NCBI RefSeq assembly: GCF_019977755.1
Contig: NZ_AP025145.1
Span: 124,001 to 188,000 of the forward strand
Direction of reading: 5' to 3'
Source: Vibrio penaeicida
GTDB lineage: Bacteria > Pseudomonadota > Gammaproteobacteria > Enterobacterales > Vibrionaceae
DNA: 64,000 bases
Part shown: positions 1 to 13,975 of the stretch, piece after piece
How positions within the stretch are numbered: position 1 is the first letter of the stretch
How the letters are laid out: the number at the start of each line of letters is the position of its first letter
The notes under the pieces: model-generated
What the model was told of the DNA's origin: nothing
What the model saw: the letters and a program-made list of their open reading frames with translations, nothing else
Database searches by the model: none
Position numbers and translations under genes: made by a program

Positions 1-106
1 TTGGGTACGCGAACCCGCTAAAGTAGTTATTGGTTTAAGAGTTTTGTCTAGCTTGAAGGTAATATTAGCTATCCGGTAACCGAAAGCCAGATATTCACTT
101 TCGGTT
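1..106. repeat. Diverged direct repeat, left copy
   Basis: This stretch aligns by eye with 9842-9955 in the same orientation. Shared blocks include ATTGGTTTAA, GGCTTGAAGG-like, TTAGCTATC, and CCGAAA followed by GATATTC and CTTTC. The two copies lie on either side of the RHS toxin/LRR gene pair. What the repeat is derived from is not clear; the left copy contains the stop of a remnant reading frame on the minus strand, and the right copy has lost that stop. Confidence 0.55.
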
Positions 107-291
107 TAACTTCGTCATAACTTGTTTGATGGTAGCTTCGCAACCAACGACCGTACCTTTTTCCAGTTGAGTGCAAGCTTTTATCCAAGTCGCTTGGCCA
201 ATACCTAACTGGTTAATGATGGAACGAATACTTGAAAGAGTATCTTTTCTAGTGTTTTTTAAGTAACTGAATCTTCTATTTCCTTACCACT
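95..291 (-). pseudogene. Remnant open frame of about 62 codons, minus strand
   Basis: On the minus strand an open frame of about 62 codons ends in TGA at 95-97. It reads as a plausible protein C-terminus, with segments such as SIINQLGIGQATWIKACTQL and ending in KLNRK. No ATG lies within it near the upstream stop, so it looks like the tail of a broken gene rather than a complete small gene. I do not recognise the family. It overlaps the left copy of the direct repeat. Confidence 0.25.
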
Positions 292-297
292 CCCTTT

Positions 298-652
298 GTT
301 AATCTTTCTTATGATTTAATTCTTATCTAATTTATTTTAATATCTTCATTTTCACCTATGTTATTATTGTATTTAACTTACATATTTACATTTATTTTAA
401 AATAAAATAATTACTAATTAAATATTGTTGTTTCAATGTTTTTATTTCTGTTCTTTAAAATCTTAAACCCACCTTTAGAATCTCGAATATGAGATTTGTT
501 GATAATGTTCACAATTGTAAATTTATGTAAATGCGTTAGGTGAACTTAGCGTGTAGCGTGATGTCGTTCCTTGGTTGGAAAGGGCGGTAGCGTGTTTGAA
601 ATATCCCTTCCTGTGGTCTTCTTCTGATTTTAAACAATAGTTAGGTAGAATA
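298..652. other. AT-rich upstream region of the toxin operon
   Basis: About 350 bases with no convincing gene. Positions 300-480 are extremely A+T rich with long T and A runs, as is common upstream of horizontally acquired, H-NS-silenced loci (inference). A promoter for the following two genes is expected here, but I could not pick one with confidence. Confidence 0.4.
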
Positions 653-1036
653 ATGAACCTATTTGACAAAAATCGTCAAAAGGGCAGAGTATTTTGGCTT
701 CTTGTATTGGTGGGCATTTCTATATTCGGTGTGGCGGTACTCTATGCCAGTAAGAATCCCTTGGTTGTCGACGTAAACTCCCCCCCTCCTACAGTAAAAA
801 GTGAAAAGGAAAAAAATGATGCTGAGCTGATACTTAGCGACGATGTTTCTTTTCCCTCCCCAATACTCGAACTCCAACACTTAGTCGTGAATCATGAAGA
901 AGAAATCAGCGACATACTCCCGTTGCTGAAAAGCGAATTTGAAGAATATGACACTCCCCCTCCAGAGAACATCACACGTCTAAAACAAAAAACTCTCGAA
1001 CATAAAGCGCAACTCAAAACCGTCAGTGGTAATTAA
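653..1036 (+). CDS. Small membrane-anchored protein upstream of RHS toxin
   Basis: A 127 aa protein that I cannot assign to a named family. Residues about 13-33 form a single hydrophobic helix (FWLLVLVGISIFGVAVLYA), preceded by a basic N-terminus, so an N-in, C-out inner-membrane anchor or uncleaved signal is likely. The rest is hydrophilic, rich in Pro and acidic residues, with a short amphipathic helical stretch (VVNHEEEISDILPLLKSEFE). The stop codon lies two bases before the start of the giant RHS gene, so the two are almost certainly co-transcribed. This arrangement suggests a helper for export or assembly of the RHS protein, but that is inference from position only. Confidence 0.7.
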   Translation: MNLFDKNRQKGRVFWLLVLVGISIFGVAVLYASKNPLVVDVNSPPPTVKSEKEKNDAELILSDDVSFPSPILELQHLVVNHEEEISDILPLLKSEFEEYDTPPPENITRLKQKTLEHKAQLKTVSGN

Positions 1037-1038
1037 AT

Positions 1039-8740
<7,702 letters not shown>

Positions 8741-8748
<8 letters not shown>

Positions 8749-9607
8749 TAATAACCAGTATTTTATCGATGAAGCTGAAAATGGAATGGGGCGCTGTCTT
8801 GTGTTGACAGCCCCTTGGTCTGATAATTTTGAATCGATAATAGATAAAGAAAATATTTCAGTTCTGCGTTTAAGCCAATCCGCAGGCTGGAATGGCGATG
8901 ATATTTCGTTCATTAAGGGATTACCTGATCTACGTGGTATCGAAATTTATTCTTGGGGAGTTAAGGATATAACTCCTTTAGAAGCTCTCAATAACCTAGA
9001 ACATTTAGGACTACAGTGCGAGTTCACTAAGGCTCCTGATTTTTCAAAGTTCAATAAATTGAAAATATGCAAATTGCTGTGGAGGCCTAAAGCAAAAACA
9101 GTTTTTGCTTGTGATAGTTTGAGTTTGCTTAATATTGTTAACTATCCGTCAGAGGATTTGAAGGATATTCAAAAAATGTCTGGGTTAAGACGTTTACAAC
9201 TAACCTCAAGAAAACTTGTATCTTTATCAGGAATCGAGAGTCTTAGTTCACTATCAATTCTGGATTTGTCTGAATGCTCTAAGTTGGAAAGTCTTTCTGG
9301 TGTAGATATGTGTCAACAGGTAGAGGTAGTGGAAATTGAAAGCTGCAAAAAAGTGTATGACGTAGCTTTGCTTGGTGAGCTTAAAAAGCTTAAAGATATT
9401 GTATTGACTGATTGTGGAGAAGTTAAGTCTTTGAGGTCACTTGCGAAGTGCCAGTTACTAGAGAGTATCACTTTTGTAGGAGATACTAGCGTTGAGGATG
9501 GAGAGCTGACTTCGTTATTGGATATTCCCACATTAAAGAAAATGTGGTTCGCTGATAAACGCCACTACTCCCACAAGCGAGAACAGGTGGTTGAGATACT
9601 ATCTTGA
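8741..9607 (+). CDS. Leucine-rich-repeat protein, probable immunity to the RHS toxin
   Basis: A 288 aa cytoplasmic-type protein with no signal peptide. A longer reading from 8669 is possible, but the TTG at 8741 is the better start: AGGAG at 8728-8732 lies eight bases upstream, and the gene then overlaps the toxin stop by 8 bases, the usual coupling of toxin and immunity genes. From about residue 60 it holds irregular leucine-rich repeats (LRGIEIYSWGVKDITPLEAL, LSSLSILDLSECSKLESLSG). LRR proteins are a known class of immunity protein next to polymorphic toxins. No catalytic motif is seen. The function is inferred from position, overlap and fold. Confidence 0.75.
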
Positions 9608-9652
9608 TTTGTAAACTAAGTGGAAATAGAAATAAGAGTAAAAGAGGTAATT

Positions 9653-9742
9653 AAGTGGGACAGACACTTTTAGAAAAGTCTTGAAGTGTCTTCTAATAAT
9701 AAGTGGGACAGGCACTTTAGAAAAATCTTGAGGTGCCTTCTT
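9653..9742. repeat. Two tandem REP-like hairpins
   Basis: Two 42-base copies (9653-9694 and 9701-9742) start with AAGTGGGACAG. Each forms a hairpin: the first pairs AGACACTT with AAGTGTCT, the second pairs GGCAC with GTGCC. The differences between copies are compensatory, so pairing is kept. They lie just after the LRR gene. They may serve as transcript ends or be REP-type elements; no transposase is adjacent. Confidence 0.6.
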
Positions 9743-9841
9743 ACCGCTTGTAGCAAGCTTTGTTCATACAGTTGAAATCAGGTTCAATATGTAGGGGGAT
9801 TTACCTAGAAAGTGGTTAATATCTCCTATCTCTTTTATTTT

Positions 9842-9955
9842 TTGGTATGTGAACACACCAAAGTGGGAATTGGTTTAATAGTTTGAGGTATGTGGTTTGG
9901 CTTGAAGGGAACTTTAGCTATCACGTAGCCGAAAACCGGATATTCGCTTTCTTTT
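9842..9955. repeat. Diverged direct repeat, right copy
   Basis: Partner of the repeat at the left edge of the window, in the same orientation. Shared blocks are ATTGGTTTAA, GGCTTGAAGG, TTAGCTATC, CCGAAA and GATATTC. Together the copies bracket the RHS toxin and LRR genes at a distance of about 9.8 kb. The remainder of 9608-10068 outside the two repeat features has no gene I can support. Confidence 0.55.
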
Positions 9956-10068
9956 TAGTATTATCGCTGATTGTATAATACTGTTTTTGCTCGATCAGGT
10001 TTCTTCTTTCAATCTTGAAAAAATAAAATATTTACTAGCTTATTTCCATATTTTAAAATATATATAAC

Positions 10069-10251
10069 TTGTTGCTATCAGTACTTGAAGCTACTATAGG
10101 AAATGAAAATAAATCACATAAGAGAGATAAAGTTGATATTAGTGTTAAAATTAATAACGGACGATTTATAGAATTGACTGCTTATAGAAGTACAAATCGT
10201 GGAAATTATTGGTATTTATACGATTTTAAAGACATTTATAATGAGTTATAA
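10069..10251 (+). pseudogene. Truncated duplicate of the following membrane protein's C-terminus
   Basis: A 60-codon frame opening at a TTG with no good ribosome binding site. Its second half (ISVKINNGRFIELTAYRS, then NYWYLYDF) lines up with the C-terminal part of the next gene (LFVRNKKTGNWIRVILYYRG, then NVWYVYSL). It lacks the two membrane helices of that protein. I read it as a degenerate partial copy, not a separate gene. Confidence 0.35.
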
Positions 10252-10291
10252 TATTAATACTATTTTAAATATTTAATTTGTTTGGGTTTTA

Positions 10292-10888
10292 ATGAAAGGT
10301 TTTAATTATTTTTTTATAGAGTACGTATCCGGTTCTATAACTCTAATATCCTTTTTGTTGTTATTTTTATTTTTAGTAGCATTTGTTTTAAGTGTTCTAT
10401 TTGATAGAGGGAGAAAAGGTAAAAGTGTTCCGTATACCCCTAGTTTTAATTCAGTAATATTATCCTATCTTTCTGTGTTTTTAGTGTTTTCATTATTTGC
10501 ATCTCTAGACTATCTCCATTATAAATCTGTTCAAAGTGTATTCATGGGAAAAATTAACAGAAATAATGACTATGAAATCAGGGCAATTCGATACAATACC
10601 GACGTAGATCCTGCCTATTTATTAGATATGTTTAAAGGCATGAAAAGCGAGTACGGAAACTTTAGAGAAGTACAAAGAAATAGAAGTCTTAAGTTGTTTG
10701 TTAGAAATAAAAAAACGGGAAATTGGATTCGAGTTATTCTGTATTACCGTGGTAATAGGAAAAATGTATGGTACGTGTATTCGCTAAATGGTTCTAATGA
10801 ATACAAAAACGGAATGAGCAACTATGGCAATGTAGCATATATTGGAAAAATACATGACAAAGAAAATAAGCTGAATGGTCACAAGTAA
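10292..10888 (+). CDS. Two-helix membrane protein, uncharacterised
   Basis: A 198 aa protein with two strongly hydrophobic helices: residues about 14-37 (SGSITLISFLLLFLFLVAFV) and about 53-70 (VILSYLSVFLVFSLFASL). They are joined by a short basic loop, which places both termini on the same side. The C-terminal 120 residues are soluble, basic and aromatic-rich. Base composition is much more A+T rich than the catabolic genes further on, typical of acquired accessory DNA. No family recognised. A truncated relative of its C-terminus lies just upstream. Confidence 0.6.
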   Translation: MKGFNYFFIEYVSGSITLISFLLLFLFLVAFVLSVLFDRGRKGKSVPYTPSFNSVILSYLSVFLVFSLFASLDYLHYKSVQSVFMGKINRNNDYEIRAIRYNTDVDPAYLLDMFKGMKSEYGNFREVQRNRSLKLFVRNKKTGNWIRVILYYRGNRKNVWYVYSLNGSNEYKNGMSNYGNVAYIGKIHDKENKLNGHK

Positions 10889-11037
10889 CGATTCTGTTGA
10901 TACTCCTTTCAATTACTTTTTGCATCCTTAAATCGTCTATTCGCTCTCGATTTTTAATCAAACTTTTAAAGGTGAATTGATGGTTACTCGCTAATTTATT
11001 AGCATCTCCGTGATTGTTTCTATCGTAAGGCTTTATA

Positions 11038-11376
11038 ATGATTAAAAAAAATTTGTTAGCGGTGTCTTTAGCCGTTAGTTTTAATGCGTTTGGTGTGAAC
11101 TCAAGTTCTAACGGTGGTTGGATAAGTTTAGGTGTGCCTTCATACGTGCATATTGGCAGTGATGGCCGGTTTTTTTTAAATGGTTCCAACCAAGGAACGT
11201 GCTCTGGCACTAAACCGACTTATTTCCGTATGGACATGAATAAGCCTCATTTCAACAAAATGTATTCTTGGCTTCTAACAATGAGCACTCAAGGTAAATC
11301 AATAGATTGTGTAATCGACTCAGGTTGTGGGACCAATGAAGTCTGGGTGTCGTATTGCCGTGGACCACTGAAGTAA
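11038..11376 (+). CDS. Small secreted protein, array member 1
   Basis: A 112 aa protein with a signal peptide (KKNLLAVSLAVSFNAFG). It is the first of eight tandem same-strand genes coding for divergent proteins of about 100-120 aa. The shared pattern is a mid-chain Cys, a central amphipathic helix ending in a M/F-Y-S-x-L-L-T-A-like motif (here MYSWLLTMSTQGKS), a beta-like strand, and a late Cys. This member has four cysteines in the mature part (GTCSG, SIDC, SGC, SYC), two more than most siblings. Family unknown to me. Size, disulfide spacing and helix-strand order resemble single-domain OB-fold subunits of AB5 toxins, but that is inference. Confidence 0.75.
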   Translation: MIKKNLLAVSLAVSFNAFGVNSSSNGGWISLGVPSYVHIGSDGRFFLNGSNQGTCSGTKPTYFRMDMNKPHFNKMYSWLLTMSTQGKSIDCVIDSGCGTNEVWVSYCRGPLK

Positions 11377-11391
11377 AAAGAGAAACTAAAT

Positions 11392-11700
11392 ATGAAAGTA
11401 AAAACATTGTTTACTGCAGCACTTGCTACCTTCTCTGTATTTACACAAGCAGAACAAATACTGGGGTCTAAAACCGTTTTGCGAACCTTCTCGGAAGGCT
11501 CTGCTAAAGCGGGTTTTTATACTAAAGAAGGGCTGCAAGAATGTAAGTGGGGCATTATGTATATAGATTTGTCGACTGAAGCTGGAAAGGCGATGTTCTC
11601 TCAAGTACTTACGGCAAAAACAGCGGGTTTTAAAATCGTACGTATCGATTATTCAAAGACAGGCGCACTCTGCACAGCCAATGGATTACACATTCAATAA
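11392..11700 (+). CDS. Small secreted protein, array member 2
   Basis: A 102 aa protein with a signal peptide (KTLFTAALATFSVFTQAEQ). The gene starts 15 bases after the previous stop. It keeps the array pattern: Cys in LQECKWG, central helix MFSQVLTAKTAGFK, then a strand (IVRIDYS) and a final Cys in GALCTANG. It is the shortest sibling and has no tail beyond about 9 residues after the second Cys. The mature protein has exactly two cysteines, consistent with one disulfide formed after export. Confidence 0.75.
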   Translation: MKVKTLFTAALATFSVFTQAEQILGSKTVLRTFSEGSAKAGFYTKEGLQECKWGIMYIDLSTEAGKAMFSQVLTAKTAGFKIVRIDYSKTGALCTANGLHIQ

Positions 11701-11729
11701 CAGGGCATATTTAATTTCAAGGAAGAAAA

Positions 11730-12080
11730 ATGAAAGTAATAAAGTTTATTTTGTTAAGCGTGATCGTATTGATCCCAAGTTTGAGTTTTGCAGCCGGCGT
11801 AACTTCTGATAAAGGGCAAGTCAAGCTGATTAACGTTCAGAGAGAGGGCAACTTTGTACGTGTGGACTTCTCGCAACCTATTAAAAATCCAGGGAATTGT
11901 GAAGGAGCGAGCTTTTACATCGCAGAACTTAGTGATTCATCAGGAAGTAACCGTTTCTATTCAGCGCTTCTCACAGCATATACCTCAAAATCGACAGTGA
12001 GCTTCTGGGTTTCAGGATGTACCAAGCAAAAATATTGGGGACAGACTCGCCCTGCAATTTTTGACATCTACATGTATTAG
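11730..12080 (+). CDS. Small secreted protein, array member 3
   Basis: A 116 aa protein with a signal peptide ending SLSFA-AG and a good ribosome site (AAGGAAG). The array pattern is clear: Cys in NPGNCEGAS, helix RFYSALLTAYTSKS, strand TVSFWVSGC. Its tail contains a KYWGQTRPA segment similar to the PWGKTIPTA segment of member 7, so members 3 and 7 look like the closest relatives by eye. Two cysteines in the mature protein. Confidence 0.78.
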   Translation: MKVIKFILLSVIVLIPSLSFAAGVTSDKGQVKLINVQREGNFVRVDFSQPIKNPGNCEGASFYIAELSDSSGSNRFYSALLTAYTSKSTVSFWVSGCTKQKYWGQTRPAIFDIYMY

Positions 12081-12096
12081 TGAACGGTTAGATCTA

Positions 12097-12453
12097 ATGA
12101 TAAAGAACATCACTCTATTTTCTCTGTCTTCGCTTTTATTGTCGTTTCCATCATACGGTAAATGGTTAAGCACCAGCGGCACAATAACATCGTTAACAAC
12201 GTATGGTCATACCAACACAGTGCTCGTGAGCTTAACGGATCAAAGGGCACATATTACAGAGTGCTCCAACAAAACCACTTTTGCTATTAGCAGCTCTTTA
12301 GATCCAGAGGCGCGTTCGAGAATGTATTCCATGCTTCTAGCTGCAAGAGCGTCGGGGAAGGCGGTCACCATTTCTTATAGCGATGTTGGCGGTTGTGAGC
12401 CGTGGGATAGCAATATCAATGTTTACCGTAGAATCACCCGCCTCATTCACTAA
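12097..12453 (+). CDS. Small secreted protein, array member 4
   Basis: A 118 aa protein when started at the ATG at 12097, which gives a normal signal peptide (IKNITLFSLSSLLLSFPSYG). An in-frame TTG at 12061 would add a non-signal extension overlapping the previous gene and is rejected. Array pattern: Cys in ITECSNKT, helix RMYSMLLAARASGKA, strand VTISYS, Cys in GGCEPW. The order CSNKTT-helix-SGKAVTI is the one most reminiscent of AB5 B-subunits such as SubB (from memory of that family). Confidence 0.75.
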   Translation: MIKNITLFSLSSLLLSFPSYGKWLSTSGTITSLTTYGHTNTVLVSLTDQRAHITECSNKTTFAISSSLDPEARSRMYSMLLAARASGKAVTISYSDVGGCEPWDSNINVYRRITRLIH

Positions 12454-12481
12454 TTTTTTAAACTCAGTTGGTAAAACATAA

Positions 12482-12826
12482 ATGAAAAAATACATAATTT
12501 TGCTCGTGCTTTTAATGGTATCTGCGTCCTCTTATGCGAAATACACCGCCAATTTTCGCGGCGTCATCACAGATGTTCTAACATACCCAGGAAGTACACT
12601 AATATTGATTAAAGTGACGAATATGCCTAAGAGCCATCCAAAATGCACAATGCTGGATTATATGGCGATTGATCCGGCTATTTCGTCTGAATCTCGTCAG
12701 CTGGTTATGTCTCGGATTCTCACGGCATACACCACCAAAGAAACCGTCACTATTGGGTTCGACAAAGAAAGTCATTCAGACTCATGTACTGGTGGCGACC
12801 GCATGCGCGTACATAGGGTGGGATAA
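12482..12826 (+). CDS. Small secreted protein, array member 5
   Basis: A 114 aa protein with a signal peptide (KKYIILLVLLMVSASSYA). Array pattern: Cys in HPKCTML, helix LVMSRILTAYTTKET, strand VTIGFDK, Cys in SDSCTGG. The helix motif is slightly degenerate (VMSRILTA instead of MYSxLLTA). Its stop is separated by only two bases from the next start, which argues for one transcript. Confidence 0.75.
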   Translation: MKKYIILLVLLMVSASSYAKYTANFRGVITDVLTYPGSTLILIKVTNMPKSHPKCTMLDYMAIDPAISSESRQLVMSRILTAYTTKETVTIGFDKESHSDSCTGGDRMRVHRVG

Positions 12827-12828
12827 GA

Positions 12829-13158
12829 ATGAAAACGTTAATTGCAGCTTTATTATTCTCGCTTCTGTCTTTTCAAACATTTGCTGGGTGCAGTGGGCAC
12901 AGCTGTACAGGTGTTAAAGTTAGCCGTCTTTACGTCAATGTAGATGGTAATGCGGTGGTGAGTACATCTGGAAACGAAGCAAATCTAACCTGTGAAGCGG
13001 GAAAAAACGGGTATATCCATCTAGATCCAGCAAGTAAGAACTACGAAGCAGTGTATTCATTATTGCTTACTGCCCATATTCAAGCACACCCCATTTGGAT
13101 TCGAACAAATTCGGATTCTAGTATGTGTAAAGTGGTTTATGTGGTTTCGGATAAATAG
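12829..13158 (+). CDS. Small secreted protein, array member 6
   Basis: A 109 aa protein with a signal peptide ending TFA-GCSG. Besides the usual pair (LTCEAG and SSMCKVV) it has two extra cysteines right after the predicted cleavage site (GCSGHSCTG), which could form a second disulfide or a loop. Helix AVYSLLLTAHIQAH, strand PIWIRTN. The gene follows member 5 after two bases; its ribosome site lies inside the previous coding sequence. Confidence 0.75.
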   Translation: MKTLIAALLFSLLSFQTFAGCSGHSCTGVKVSRLYVNVDGNAVVSTSGNEANLTCEAGKNGYIHLDPASKNYEAVYSLLLTAHIQAHPIWIRTNSDSSMCKVVYVVSDK

Positions 13159-13192
13159 TAATTACAGTAACAATTCACACTAGAGGTTAAAC

Positions 13193-13522
13193 ATGTTATC
13201 GAACACATTAAAAGTAGTCACACTTATAGCTCTGCTTGTTTGTACGTTCTCTGCTTCAGCCAATACTGAAAAATATGTACCTACTCAAATTAGCGTTGAG
13301 TTAGGGAATGTATATATTTGGAATGCGAGTTATATCAATACGAAAGGTTGTGATTTGTCTGGAGTTGTTAAGCTTAATAGAGACGCTTTAGGATTTCAGG
13401 AAATGTACAGCATGGTACTCACCGCTTATACCGCTAAGAAACCCATTGGATTTTGGATCAGAAGTTGTGAGTCCAGTCCTTGGGGGAAAACAATCCCAAC
13501 CGCCTATATGAGTTACATGTAG
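13193..13522 (+). CDS. Small secreted protein, array member 7
   Basis: A 109 aa protein with a signal peptide (LIALLVCTFSASA). Array pattern: Cys in TKGCDLSG, helix EMYSMVLTAYTAKK, strand PIGFWIRSCES, tail PWGKTIPTAYMSYM. The FW(V/I)xxC strand and the tail closely parallel member 3. Two cysteines in the mature chain. Confidence 0.78.
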   Translation: MLSNTLKVVTLIALLVCTFSASANTEKYVPTQISVELGNVYIWNASYINTKGCDLSGVVKLNRDALGFQEMYSMVLTAYTAKKPIGFWIRSCESSPWGKTIPTAYMSYM

Positions 13523-13553
13523 GCACTCCATAAAAAACAAGACGAGAGTTAAT

Positions 13554-13895
13554 ATGAGAAACTGGATATTCGCGGTACTGCTAAGTGCTGTAAGCTGTAT
13601 GTCTCATGCAGGAGTTGATATTGCTTCTACTGTTGAAAGGCTAAAAATTAATGGTGATGGCAAACTATGGATTAAAATGACAAGTCCTGCGTTTGATAAG
13701 TATTGCAAGAAAGGTTGGTATGAATTCAATATGTATATTCCTGAGTCTGATAAGTCTTACCCCTTTTATTATGCTCTGTTAACGACAGCGCTATCGAGTG
13801 GGAAGAGTGTGTATATCGCTAACATCAGTAAATACGATGGCAGTACGTACTGTGATCTAACTAAAACAGGATATGGCATCGTTCTGCGTAGGTAG
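13554..13895 (+). CDS. Small secreted protein, array member 8
   Basis: A 113 aa protein with a signal peptide (FAVLLSAVSCMSHA). Last of the eight. Cys in DKYCKKG, helix PFYYALLTTALSSGKS, strand VYIANIS, Cys in TYCDLTK. A strong stem-loop follows 19 bases after the stop and ends the array. The same stem-loop faces the convergent protease gene. Confidence 0.75.
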   Translation: MRNWIFAVLLSAVSCMSHAGVDIASTVERLKINGDGKLWIKMTSPAFDKYCKKGWYEFNMYIPESDKSYPFYYALLTTALSSGKSVYIANISKYDGSTYCDLTKTGYGIVLRR

Positions 13896-13913
13896 TCGAA
13901 AATCCAAAAATTG

Positions 13914-13957
13914 AAAAAGCCAGCGATTAGGTTTTCTCTATATCGCTGGCTTTTTTC
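13914..13957. terminator. Bidirectional terminator between array and prtV
   Basis: A 14-base stem, AAAAAGCCAGCGAT pairing with ATCGCTGGCTTTTT, with a 14-base loop and T or A runs on both sides. It can end transcription of the secreted-protein array and of the convergent metalloprotease gene. A nearly identical stem-loop follows the second protease gene. Confidence 0.9.
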
Positions 13958-13975
13958 GTTTCTAGGTTAAGCCAT

